Shown piece by piece: positions 1 through 5,201 of a stretch of 7,399 nt of DNA. Source of the stretch: Acidobacteriaceae bacterium (lineage in GTDB: Bacteria; Acidobacteriota; Terriglobia; Terriglobales; Acidobacteriaceae). The DNA lies in contig PMXH01000299.1 of the NCBI GenBank assembly GCA_003165855.1, forward strand, positions 13,751 to 21,149, written 5' to 3'. Every line of letters starts with the position of its first letter. The stretch's first letter is position 1. The notes under the pieces were generated by a model. It searched no databases. It had not been told where the DNA came from and was given only the letters and a program-made list of their open reading frames with translations. The position numbers were made by a program, and so were the translations under genes.

Positions 1-1
1 C

Positions 2-691
2 GTGCAAGTGGAACATCCGACCGTACTGGTTATCTCCGACGACGTGGAATTTTCCCGGAGCGTCACCGCGCGCTGGCAGACAGAGCGCAACGTCCCCACG
101 TTTACGATGCTGAGCGGAGATCTATGGCCACGCAGCGTCGATAGCTTTGAGGTCGCCATTGTCGGTCCCTTGCGCCGCGAACTGCTTTCGGTGGTACTGG
201 AACCACTGCACTCGACCTTGCAACCTCTGTTCTGTGTTTGCCAGGACGCCCGCACCGCGCAACTGGTCCGCGAGCGTTGGCCGCGTACCTCTGTGTTGCG
301 CTGTGACGAGAATTGGCTGGATGTCTTGATCGTGGCCGCGAGCGAAGCCGTGCGCCGCGCTGCGGCCGAAGCCCGCGCGCGAGCCGCCGAACAGATGTGC
401 TCCACCTTGGAATGCCACGCCATGCTCGGCCGCTACATGCTGGAGATGCGTCATGGCCTGAACAATGCGCTGACGTCGCTCTTGGGCAACTCGGACCTGC
501 TGCTGATCGAGCCAGGGAGCCTATCGGCGCAGGCGCGGGCGCAGATTGAAACCATTCGCAACATGACGCTGCGCATCCATGAGGTGCTGCAACGGTTTTC
601 GTCGCTGGAAAAGGAAATGAACGTGGTGGCTCAGCAGGTGGAACGGGACTCGGGCAAATGCCGCGTCGCCGCTGCCGCCGCGGGCGACTGA
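2..691 (+). CDS. Pseudo-receiver plus histidine-kinase DHp-like (phosphoacceptor) protein, no ATPase domain
   Basis: Not assignable to a named gene. Residues 5-110 have the layout of a response-regulator receiver: a hydrophobic strand followed by the acidic pair in VISDD (D13, D14). The strand that should end in the phosphorylated Asp reads VAIVGPL (51-57), with no Asp, so phosphorylation there is unlikely. Residues 112-132 form an Ala/Arg/Glu-rich helix, probably a coiled-coil linker. Residues 140-206 resemble a histidine-kinase dimerisation/phosphoacceptor hairpin: MRHGLNNALTSLLGN (149-163), with candidate phospho-His H151, matches the 'H-D-F-N-N-L-L..I-L-G' class of H-box, followed by a second long helix. 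The protein stops at residue 229, so no catalytic ATP-binding domain exists; the His could only be phosphorylated by a partner, or the domain may serve for dimerisation. The first visible start is a GTG at base 2; a start further left cannot be excluded. It lies upstream of a divergent cheR on the same strand, which suggests a chemosensory or two-component role. Confidence 0.75.
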   Translation: MQVEHPTVLVISDDVEFSRSVTARWQTERNVPTFTMLSGDLWPRSVDSFEVAIVGPLRRELLSVVLEPLHSTLQPLFCVCQDARTAQLVRERWPRTSVLRCDENWLDVLIVAASEAVRRAAAEARARAAEQMCSTLECHAMLGRYMLEMRHGLNNALTSLLGNSDLLLIEPGSLSAQARAQIETIRNMTLRIHEVLQRFSSLEKEMNVVAQQVERDSGKCRVAAAAAGD

Positions 692-700
692 AAATGTACT

Positions 701-730
701 TGCCCTCCGCCACGTACTGGCGGTTGGGCA
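701..730 (+). other. Hairpin downstream of the pseudo-receiver gene
   Basis: TGCCC and CCGCC (701-711) pair with GGCGG and GGGCA (719-730) around a 7-nt loop, with a small 1x2 internal loop. It starts 10 nt after the stop codon at 689-691. No T-run follows, so it is not a classical intrinsic terminator. It may be an mRNA 3'-end stabiliser or an attenuating structure between the two + strand genes. Confidence 0.4.
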
Positions 731-791
731 GGCCGGCATCAAGGGGGGTGAGCGCATTTATTCATTCTCCCCTGGCGATATGCCGATCTTA

Positions 792-821
792 GATTTATTG
801 GGATTTATTGGGATTTATTGG
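792..821 (+). repeat. Three perfect 10-bp tandem direct repeats (GATTTATTGG) upstream of cheR
   Basis: GATTTATTGG occurs three times without mismatch at 792-801, 802-811 and 812-821. A partial ATTTATT lies at 756-762. The 10-bp period equals about one helical turn, so a protein bound to each unit would sit on the same face of the DNA. The array ends about 40 bp before the preferred ATG at 863, in the leader or promoter of cheR. It is AT-rich in otherwise GC-rich DNA. It may be an iterated regulator site or simple replication slippage. Confidence 0.85.
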
Positions 822-862
822 CGGGCGTACCAGGTTCACGTTGCGCTGTGGGGAAAGGCTCT

Positions 863-1984
863 ATGCACAAGTTAGCCGCGACCAGCACGATCCTTGAGCA
901 CGAGCTCTCGGAACTGCGCCTGCTCGTCGAACGCCAAACGGGAGTGGTTCTCGATTGTCCCAACAGCGCTCTGGCCGCGCACGTCGCGGAGTTTGTCGAG
1001 GCCCAGGATTTAGGATCATCGACCTTACTGTTGGAACGACTTCGTTCCTGCGAGCAGGATCCTTCCAGCCTGCCATCCTTACTCGACGGTTTGCTCAATA
1101 CCAACACCGGTTTCTTCCGTCATCCCGGAGCGCTGAATGCTCTGACGCGGCAGGTGTTGCCTCAGCTCTGCGCTCGCAAGTCCGCAGACGGTCCCAGCCC
1201 GGTCCGCATCTGGAGTGCGGGCTGCGGCACCGGAGAAGAAACTTATTCCATCGCCATGGCAGTCTGCGATGCGATGACCCCGGCCAATGTGGGTGCTGCG
1301 ATCAGCGGCAACGGTTCCGGCAATGGCAATAGCAACGGAAATGGAAACGGCAAGGCTGCCGGACGCAGCGGAGGCATCGCCGACAATTTGCAGAGCTTAG
1401 CGGCGCAACCCGGCCATCTCAATTCGGGATGCTCGATTCACATCGTAGGCAGCGACTTGCTGCCGTGCAATATCGACGTCGCGGACCGCGGCGTGTATCT
1501 GCAGTCCTCATTGGACGGCCTGCCCCCAGCGACGATCCGCAACTATTTTTCGAAGATCGGCTCGCCCGTGATTGTCCCCACCGAAGTCCTCGGCGATACT
1601 CAGGACGAAACTCGGAACGAGACTAGAAATGGCACAAAGAACGGCAGTTCCAACGGATCACAGAGTGCGTCCAACGGCGCGCATCTGCTGGTGAAACCCC
1701 GCCTGCGCAGCCTGGTTACTTTCAACTGCATGAACCTGGCCCGCCCCGGCTACATTGGACGTTTCGACTGCATCTTCTGTATGGACGTGATGCCCCACTT
1801 CTCACGCGCCCAGCGCATCGCGCTGCTTGAGCGCCTGCATCTCTATCTCGAGCCCGGCGGATATCTTTTCCTGAGCCAGACCGAAAAGCTCGTTACTTCG
1901 AACCTGAATTTCCGCTCCGAAACCTTCGACGGCTACACGTTCCACCGCAAGCCGCTGGCCGCCAGCGCAGCTTACGGAAGGTAA
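863..1984 (+). CDS. Divergent CheR-type SAM-dependent protein-glutamate methyltransferase with Asn/Gly-rich insertions
   Basis: CheR enzymes transfer a methyl group from S-adenosylmethionine to glutamates of chemoreceptors in the cytoplasm. Here an N-terminal helical CheR domain (residues 10-90) ends in NTNTGFFR (80-86), which keeps the conserved Arg. The methyltransferase domain follows, with SAM motif I SAGCGTGEETYS (118-129), the acidic loop GSDL (D198), a GVY...YF segment (210-229), VTFNCMNL (285-292), FDCIFCMDV (301-309) and PGGYLFLSQTE (331-341). At 373 aa it is about 90 residues longer than usual. The excess is two low-complexity insertions, 148-163 and 244-272; the second falls inside the region that forms the receptor-binding beta-subdomain in enteric CheR. 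The usual FCRNV..YF signature is changed to FCMDV..HF. The ATG at 863 is preferred because GGGGAAAGG (850-858) precedes it; an in-frame TTG at 818 would lie inside the 10-bp repeats with no ribosome site and adds residues foreign to the family. It ends 6 bp from the convergent vapC stop. Confidence 0.88.
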   Translation: MHKLAATSTILEHELSELRLLVERQTGVVLDCPNSALAAHVAEFVEAQDLGSSTLLLERLRSCEQDPSSLPSLLDGLLNTNTGFFRHPGALNALTRQVLPQLCARKSADGPSPVRIWSAGCGTGEETYSIAMAVCDAMTPANVGAAISGNGSGNGNSNGNGNGKAAGRSGGIADNLQSLAAQPGHLNSGCSIHIVGSDLLPCNIDVADRGVYLQSSLDGLPPATIRNYFSKIGSPVIVPTEVLGDTQDETRNETRNGTKNGSSNGSQSASNGAHLLVKPRLRSLVTFNCMNLARPGYIGRFDCIFCMDVMPHFSRAQRIALLERLHLYLEPGGYLFLSQTEKLVTSNLNFRSETFDGYTFHRKPLAASAAYGR

Positions 1985-1990
1985 ACCGAC

Positions 1991-2404
1991 TCACAAGATT
2001 TCTACGCTCACTTTTCCGCATGCGTTGATCAAGTCCTGGTCCAATGTCGCCAACGGTAAGCCGTTGGCCTTGGCGAGGTCAAGATAGGCGGCATCGTAAG
2101 GGGTCAAGCCGTACTCGCGGCTGAGGAACTGGATCCGGTCGAACACCAGGTTGGCTTGTAATCCCTCCAGCACAATCGGAAGCGTTGCCAGGTCGCCTAG
2201 GAAAGTGCGGATGAGGTCACGGGAAATCCGCTTCCGCTTTTCCCCAACGAGCAACGCGTTCAGGACTTCGTGCGGCCAGAAAGAGGGTGCGATCGCAGAG
2301 TCGCCGCGTTGGAACATTTGGGCGACTCTCTGGGCGAGGGCGGAGTGCTCATCGGGGAAGCACCAGGTCAGAACCACCGACGCATCCACCACAAACCGGC
2401 TCAC
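1991..2404 (-). CDS. vapC: VapC-family PIN-domain ribonuclease toxin
   Basis: A 137-aa protein consisting of a single PIN domain, the usual length for VapC toxins. These are Mg-dependent ribonucleases that cut tRNA or rRNA and stop growth when freed from their antitoxin. The acidic catalytic set is complete: D7 in FVVDASV, E46 in HEVLNAL, D104 in LTPYDAAYLDLA and D122 in LATLDQDL. The start is a GTG whose last two bases are the first two of the upstream antitoxin's TGA (GTGA overlap, 2401-2404), which implies translational coupling. GAAGGA (2410-2415 on this strand) sits 5 nt ahead as ribosome site. The reading frame is intact, so the toxin appears functional. The RNA target cannot be deduced from sequence. 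The stop codon is 6 bp from that of the convergent cheR-like gene, with no terminator between them. Confidence 0.93.
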   Translation of the reverse strand: MSRFVVDASVVLTWCFPDEHSALAQRVAQMFQRGDSAIAPSFWPHEVLNALLVGEKRKRISRDLIRTFLGDLATLPIVLEGLQANLVFDRIQFLSREYGLTPYDAAYLDLAKANGLPLATLDQDLINACGKVSVEIL

Positions 2405-2661
2405 CGGCGTCCTTCGTTGATCAGGTCTTTGATCCTGAGCCCGCGCAACGACAGCCTATGCCGCTTGCCAAAACCAGCCAGTCGCTCCGCCGCGTCGGAG
2501 ACCGGACTCTTGCCACAAGGCTTTCCCATGCGCTCTTTGAGCAGTTCTCCGAGTAGCCGGGAAACGCTCGTGTCCCGGCGGGCGGCCTCGATTCGGGCCC
2601 ATTGCGCCACGTCTTCTTCAAGGGTCACAGTTACGTTCCGGAGGCGGTTGGTGGAGGACAC
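2401..2661 (-). CDS. vapB: VapB-type ribbon-helix-helix antitoxin
   Basis: An 86-aa protein that should bind and neutralise the PIN toxin encoded directly after it and repress their shared promoter. Residues 8-45 look like a ribbon-helix-helix DNA-binding domain: a basic beta strand RNVTVTLEEDV (8-18), helix ARIEAARRD, a turn at TSVS, then a second helix RLLGELLKERM. The C-terminal tail ends in LRIKDLINEGRR, typical of toxin-wrapping tails. The frame stays open 60 codons further upstream, but those codons run through an inverted repeat, a -10-like TACACT and a REP-like palindrome. The GTG at 2661 is therefore preferred: it gives the normal family length and begins just before the beta strand. 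No Shine-Dalgarno sequence precedes it, and the -10 is only 6 nt away, so the transcript may be leaderless. Confidence 0.85.
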   Translation of the reverse strand: MSSTNRLRNVTVTLEEDVAQWARIEAARRDTSVSRLLGELLKERMGKPCGKSPVSDAAERLAGFGKRHRLSLRGLRIKDLINEGRR

Positions 2662-2695
2662 GAAAACAGTGTAACACAAGACCCCTGTTTTCGTG
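2659..2695 (-). promoter_or_regulatory. Toxin-antitoxin promoter with perfect inverted-repeat operator
   Basis: CACGAAAACAG (2659-2669) and its exact reverse complement CTGTTTTCGTG (2685-2695) flank a 15-bp spacer. A -10-like TACACT (minus strand, 2673-2668) straddles the edge of one arm, and that arm ends on the antitoxin GTG (2661-2659). No good -35 is visible. The position fits an operator for VapB or the VapBC complex, which in this family represses its own operon by binding palindromes at the promoter. The perfect symmetry is seen directly; the regulator is inferred. Confidence 0.7.
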
Positions 2696-2715
2696 GAAGT
2701 CTTGTCATTCCGAAT

Positions 2716-2732
2716 CCCGGCTTTCAGCCGGG
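2716..2732. repeat. REP-like palindrome (7-bp stem, 3-nt loop)
   Basis: CCCGGCT (2716-2722), loop TTC, AGCCGGG (2726-2732): a perfect compact hairpin. It is preceded by TTGTCATTCCGA (2702-2713), and GAGGAATCCTCC follows at 2797-2808. These flanking words resemble dispersed intergenic repeats of acidobacterial genomes, though that comparison is from memory. No T-run follows on either strand, so a terminator is unlikely. Copies elsewhere in the genome would establish it as a repeat. Confidence 0.45.
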
Positions 2733-2790
2733 TGAGTTCTGCCCGCTTTCCGCTGCTGGAATCCCCGATCAGCCCGATATCAATGGAGAG

Positions 2791-3012
2791 ATGCGCGAGG
2801 AATCCTCCATCGATCCCGGCGGACCTTTTCTGACAACCCAAGAGGAACAGATTCGCAGATTAAGAGTTGCAGAGTTAGAAGCCACGCTCGATCACATCGG
2901 GGCGGAGGCCCAGGCGCGCGGCCTTGCGAAAGAGATTCTGAACAAAAGCCTGAATGAAGAATTAACCGCTGAAGGGATATCTCTGAATGGGAGCCGCGCT
3001 CTGCTTACTTAG
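2791..3012 (+). CDS. Small hypothetical protein with antitoxin-like C-terminal tail (possibly a gene remnant)
   Basis: A 73-aa reading frame from the ATG at 2791. The N-terminal 15 residues lie in repeat-like DNA and look non-coding. From about residue 16 the sequence becomes a plausible charged helical protein: [18 protein letters not shown], then [16 protein letters not shown] (37-52). The 'EA-x-ARGL-x-x-EIL' pattern resembles C-terminal tails of small type II antitoxins whose partners are often PIN toxins; this is inference from pattern. No toxin follows on this strand, and its TAG (3010-3012) overlaps the uvrB TAA (3009-3011) tail to tail. A purine-rich GGAGAG lies immediately before the ATG, too close for a normal ribosome site. 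It could be an orphan antitoxin, the 3' remnant of one, or a chance frame. Confidence 0.4.
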   Translation: MREESSIDPGGPFLTTQEEQIRRLRVAELEATLDHIGAEAQARGLAKEILNKSLNEELTAEGISLNGSRALLT

Positions 3013-5000
3013 GCGAACAAAAATTCCTTCGTTCTCAACTCCTTAATCGTATCCCGCAACTTCGCGGCCTTCTCAAACTCAAACCGCTTGGCCGCTTCGC
3101 GCATGTCGCTTTCTAGTTTGACGACATACGCGTCTAACTCCGGCTGCGACTTGAACTCCGGCATGCCTTCGGCTTCGCCGCCGGTCAGGTCGGTGTAATC
3201 GGCAGCGACGATTCCAGCCAGCGTCATGTCCAGCGGGCGGACGATCGATTCCGGCGTGATCCCATTCTCTTCGTTGTATGCCGTTTGAATAGCGCGCCGC
3301 CGCAGAGTTTCATCCATGGCGCGCTTCATCGAATCCGTCATGCGGTCGGCGTAAAGAATTGCCCGGCCGTGCAGATGGCGGGCGCAGCGGCCGATCGTCT
3401 GAATCAACGACCCCCACGACCGCAGGAAGCCTTCCTTATCCGCATCGAGAATCGCCACCAGCGAAACTTCCGGCAGGTCCAGGCCTTCGCGTAGCAGATT
3501 GATGCCGATCAATACATCGAACTCGCCCTTGCGCAGATCGCGCAGGATCTTTACTCGCTCCAGCGTTTCGATCTCCGAATGCATGTAGCGGCACTTCACG
3601 CCCACCTCGGCGTAATACTCGGCCAGGTCTTCGGACATACGCTTGGTCAACGTTGTTACAAGCACGCGCTCGCCTTTTTCTACACGCGCGCGAATCTCGT
3701 GCAGCAGGTCGTCGATCTGCCCCTTGACGGGACGCACTTCAACTTCCGGATCGATCAGTCCTGTCGGCCGAATGATCTGTTCGACCACCACGCCCGCCGA
3801 CTTGGTCAGTTCATACGGCCCCGGCGTCGCTGAAACATAAACCAGCTGGTTCGTGCGGTGCTCGAATTCCTCAAACGTCAGCGGACGGTTGTCCAGCGCC
3901 GATGGCATGCGGAAGCCATATTCCACCAGGGTTTCCTTGCGCGAGCGGTCACCGGCGTACATGCCGCGTAACTGCGGCACGGTTTGATGCGACTCGTCAA
4001 TAAACATCAAGAAATCACGCGGAAAATAATCCAGCAGCGTCGGCGGAGGCTCGCCCGGCATCCGCCCCGTAAAATGCCGCGAATAATTTTCAATGCCGTG
4101 ACAATAGCCCATCACCTTAATCATTTCCAGATCGAACTTCACCCGCTGATGAATGCGCTGCGACTCGACTACCCGCCCTTGCTTCTCCAGTTCCACTTCC
4201 CACCACGCCAGCTCTTTCTTGATCGACTCCACCGCCGACGCCCGGGTTTCGTCTTTCATCACATAATGCGTCTTGGGATAAATTGGCAGCCGCATGTACT
4301 TCTGCTTCACCGTGCCAAATAGCGGATCGACCTGCGCCAGCGACTCTACTTGATCTCCCCAGAGCTCGATGCGATAAGCCATGTCGTCGTAAGTAGGGAA
4401 GACTTCGATCACATCGCCGCGCACGCGAAACGTGCCGCGCTTGAACTCGCCGTTCGTGCGTTCGTAGAGAATGTCGACCAGCTTGCGTGTGATGTCCTCG
4501 CGCGTAATCTTCTGGCCTTTTTCCAGAAACAGCATCATGCCGTAGTAGGCCTCGGGCGATCCCAGGCCATAGATGCAGCTCACCGAGGCCACAATCAGCG
4601 CGTCGCGGCGCTCGAATAGAGACTTCGTGGCCGAAAGCCGCAGCTTGTCGAGTTCGTCGTTGATGGTCGCTTCTTTCTCGATGAACAGGTCGGCGGCGGG
4701 AACGTAGGCTTCGGGCTGGTAATAGTCGTAATAGGAAACGAAATACTCGACGGCGTTGTGCGGAAAGAAATTCTTGAACTCATGATAGAGTTGCGCCGCC
4801 AGTGTTTTGTTATGAGCCATCACGAGCGCGGGACGGTTCACCGCCTCGATCACCTTGGCCATGGTGTAGGTCTTGCCGGAGCCGGTGACGCCAAGCAACA
4901 CCTGATGCTGCTCGCGGTCATACACGCCACGCAGCAGCGCCTCAATAGCGCGGCCCTGATCGCCTTGCGGTTTGTAATCGGAAACGAGTTTGAAGTCCAT
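3009..5000 (-). CDS. uvrB: UvrABC excinuclease subunit B (damage verification helicase)
   Basis: UvrB takes over damaged DNA from UvrA, verifies the lesion with its beta-hairpin and recruits UvrC for dual incision in nucleotide excision repair. The 663-aa length is normal for a complete protein. Visible landmarks are Walker A GVTGSGKT (37-44), the beta-hairpin region [17 protein letters not shown] (90-106), [16 protein letters not shown] (312-327), the Walker B-type box FIDESH (333-338), SATPG (390-394), [15 protein letters not shown] (500-514), the motif VI region QTIGRCARH (534-542) and a C-terminal UVR domain (626-660, [11 protein letters not shown]) for UvrC contact. Motif VI and the preceding SWGSL differ slightly from the usual SERSL/QTIGRAARN, with the arginines of QTIGR-x-AR kept. 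The ATG at 5000 matches the family N-terminus ([13 protein letters not shown]). No clear Shine-Dalgarno precedes it; a heptamer array occupies the leader. No E. coli-type LexA box was found upstream. Confidence 0.98.
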   Translation of the reverse strand: MDFKLVSDYKPQGDQGRAIEALLRGVYDREQHQVLLGVTGSGKTYTMAKVIEAVNRPALVMAHNKTLAAQLYHEFKNFFPHNAVEYFVSYYDYYQPEAYVPAADLFIEKEATINDELDKLRLSATKSLFERRDALIVASVSCIYGLGSPEAYYGMMLFLEKGQKITREDITRKLVDILYERTNGEFKRGTFRVRGDVIEVFPTYDDMAYRIELWGDQVESLAQVDPLFGTVKQKYMRLPIYPKTHYVMKDETRASAVESIKKELAWWEVELEKQGRVVESQRIHQRVKFDLEMIKVMGYCHGIENYSRHFTGRMPGEPPPTLLDYFPRDFLMFIDESHQTVPQLRGMYAGDRSRKETLVEYGFRMPSALDNRPLTFEEFEHRTNQLVYVSATPGPYELTKSAGVVVEQIIRPTGLIDPEVEVRPVKGQIDDLLHEIRARVEKGERVLVTTLTKRMSEDLAEYYAEVGVKCRYMHSEIETLERVKILRDLRKGEFDVLIGINLLREGLDLPEVSLVAILDADKEGFLRSWGSLIQTIGRCARHLHGRAILYADRMTDSMKRAMDETLRRRAIQTAYNEENGITPESIVRPLDMTLAGIVAADYTDLTGGEAEGMPEFKSQPELDAYVVKLESDMREAAKRFEFEKAAKLRDTIKELRTKEFLFA

Positions 5001-5011
5001 GGAAGAAGCTC

Positions 5012-5039
5012 TTAGCTGTTAGCTCTTACCCTTTAGCTA
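5012..5039. repeat. Heptanucleotide tandem array (TTAGCTN x4, one degenerate)
   Basis: Four 7-bp units lie end to end: TTAGCTG (5012-5018), TTAGCTC (5019-5025), TTACCCT (5026-5032, degenerate) and TTAGCTA (5033-5039). A further AGCTC precedes them. The array covers positions -12 to -39 relative to the uvrB ATG, where a ribosome site would be expected. TTAGCT-type heptamer arrays appear, to my recollection, in intergenic regions of acidobacterial genomes. Confidence 0.75.
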
Positions 5040-5133
5040 CTGTCCTATGTGAGGACAGCCGCCATCGGCTGTTCATGCCGAGCAAGGCTCGGCCCGGTTT
5101 CTCAGAAGCTAGATGCTGCCTTCACAGAAGGCA
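5040..5133. repeat. Cluster of four hairpins in the uvrB upstream region
   Basis: Four perfect inverted repeats lie within 94 bp. CTGTCCT/AGGACAG is at 5040-5046/5052-5058 (5-nt loop). ACAGCCG/CGGCTGT is at 5055-5061/5066-5072 (4-nt loop). GCCGAGC/GCTCGGC is at 5077-5083/5087-5093 (3-nt loop). TGCCTTC/GAAGGCA is at 5117-5123/5127-5133 (3-nt loop). The first two share bases 5055-5058 and so cannot both form fully. None is followed by a T-run. The block looks like a dispersed hairpin-rich intergenic repeat and would be transcribed as part of the uvrB leader if the TATAAT at 5158-5163 is used. Confidence 0.75.
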
Positions 5134-5157
5134 ATTTCGCGGAGTGAGAATCTCTCT

Positions 5158-5163
5158 ATTATA
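5158..5163 (-). promoter_or_regulatory. Candidate uvrB promoter -10 (TATAAT)
   Basis: The minus strand reads a perfect TATAAT here, about 158 bp upstream of the uvrB ATG and directly after the oxidoreductase gene. The hexamer 16-18 nt upstream does not resemble TTGACA, so support rests on the -10 alone. Use of this site would give a leader of about 150 nt that carries the hairpin cluster and the heptamer array. Confidence 0.4.
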
Positions 5164-5171
5164 ACGCCGGG

Positions 5172-5201
5172 AAAAAAGCTCCATCTGCAGTTCAACTACA
5201 G
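5172..5201 (-). terminator. Possible weak intrinsic terminator of the oxidoreductase gene
   Basis: On the minus strand CTGTAG (5201-5196, including the stop codon) can pair with CTGCAG (5190-5185) around a 5-nt loop, with one G-U pair. After 7 nt comes a run of six T (5177-5172). The stem is short and the T-run is offset, so termination would be partial at best. Confidence 0.3.

Noticed and set aside
102..713. 203-aa minus-strand frame opposite the pseudo-receiver gene
   Set aside because: The composition is Arg/Pro/Ala/Ser-rich with no domain, and it overlaps a coherent signalling protein on the other strand.
818..862. TTG start at 818 for the cheR-like gene
   Set aside because: It lies inside the 10-bp tandem repeats, has no ribosome site, and adds 15 residues not typical of CheR. 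The ATG at 863 has GGGGAAAGG in front.
2270..2674. 134-aa + strand frame across the vapBC operon
   Set aside because: It is antisense to two overlapping genes with conserved motifs and a coupled start; no domain is visible in the antisense frame.
2662..2841. 60-residue N-terminal extension of the antitoxin from an ATG at 2841
   Set aside because: It runs through the operator palindrome, the -10 and a REP-like hairpin, and would double the length before the ribbon-helix-helix domain. The GTG at 2661 gives the family's normal size.
5040..5058. LexA/SOS box upstream of uvrB (CTGT…ACAG)
   Set aside because: The CTGT and ACAG ends are separated by 11 bases, not the 8 of the enterobacterial box, and they are part of a longer 7-bp hairpin stem. 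No GAAC…GTTC-type box was seen either.
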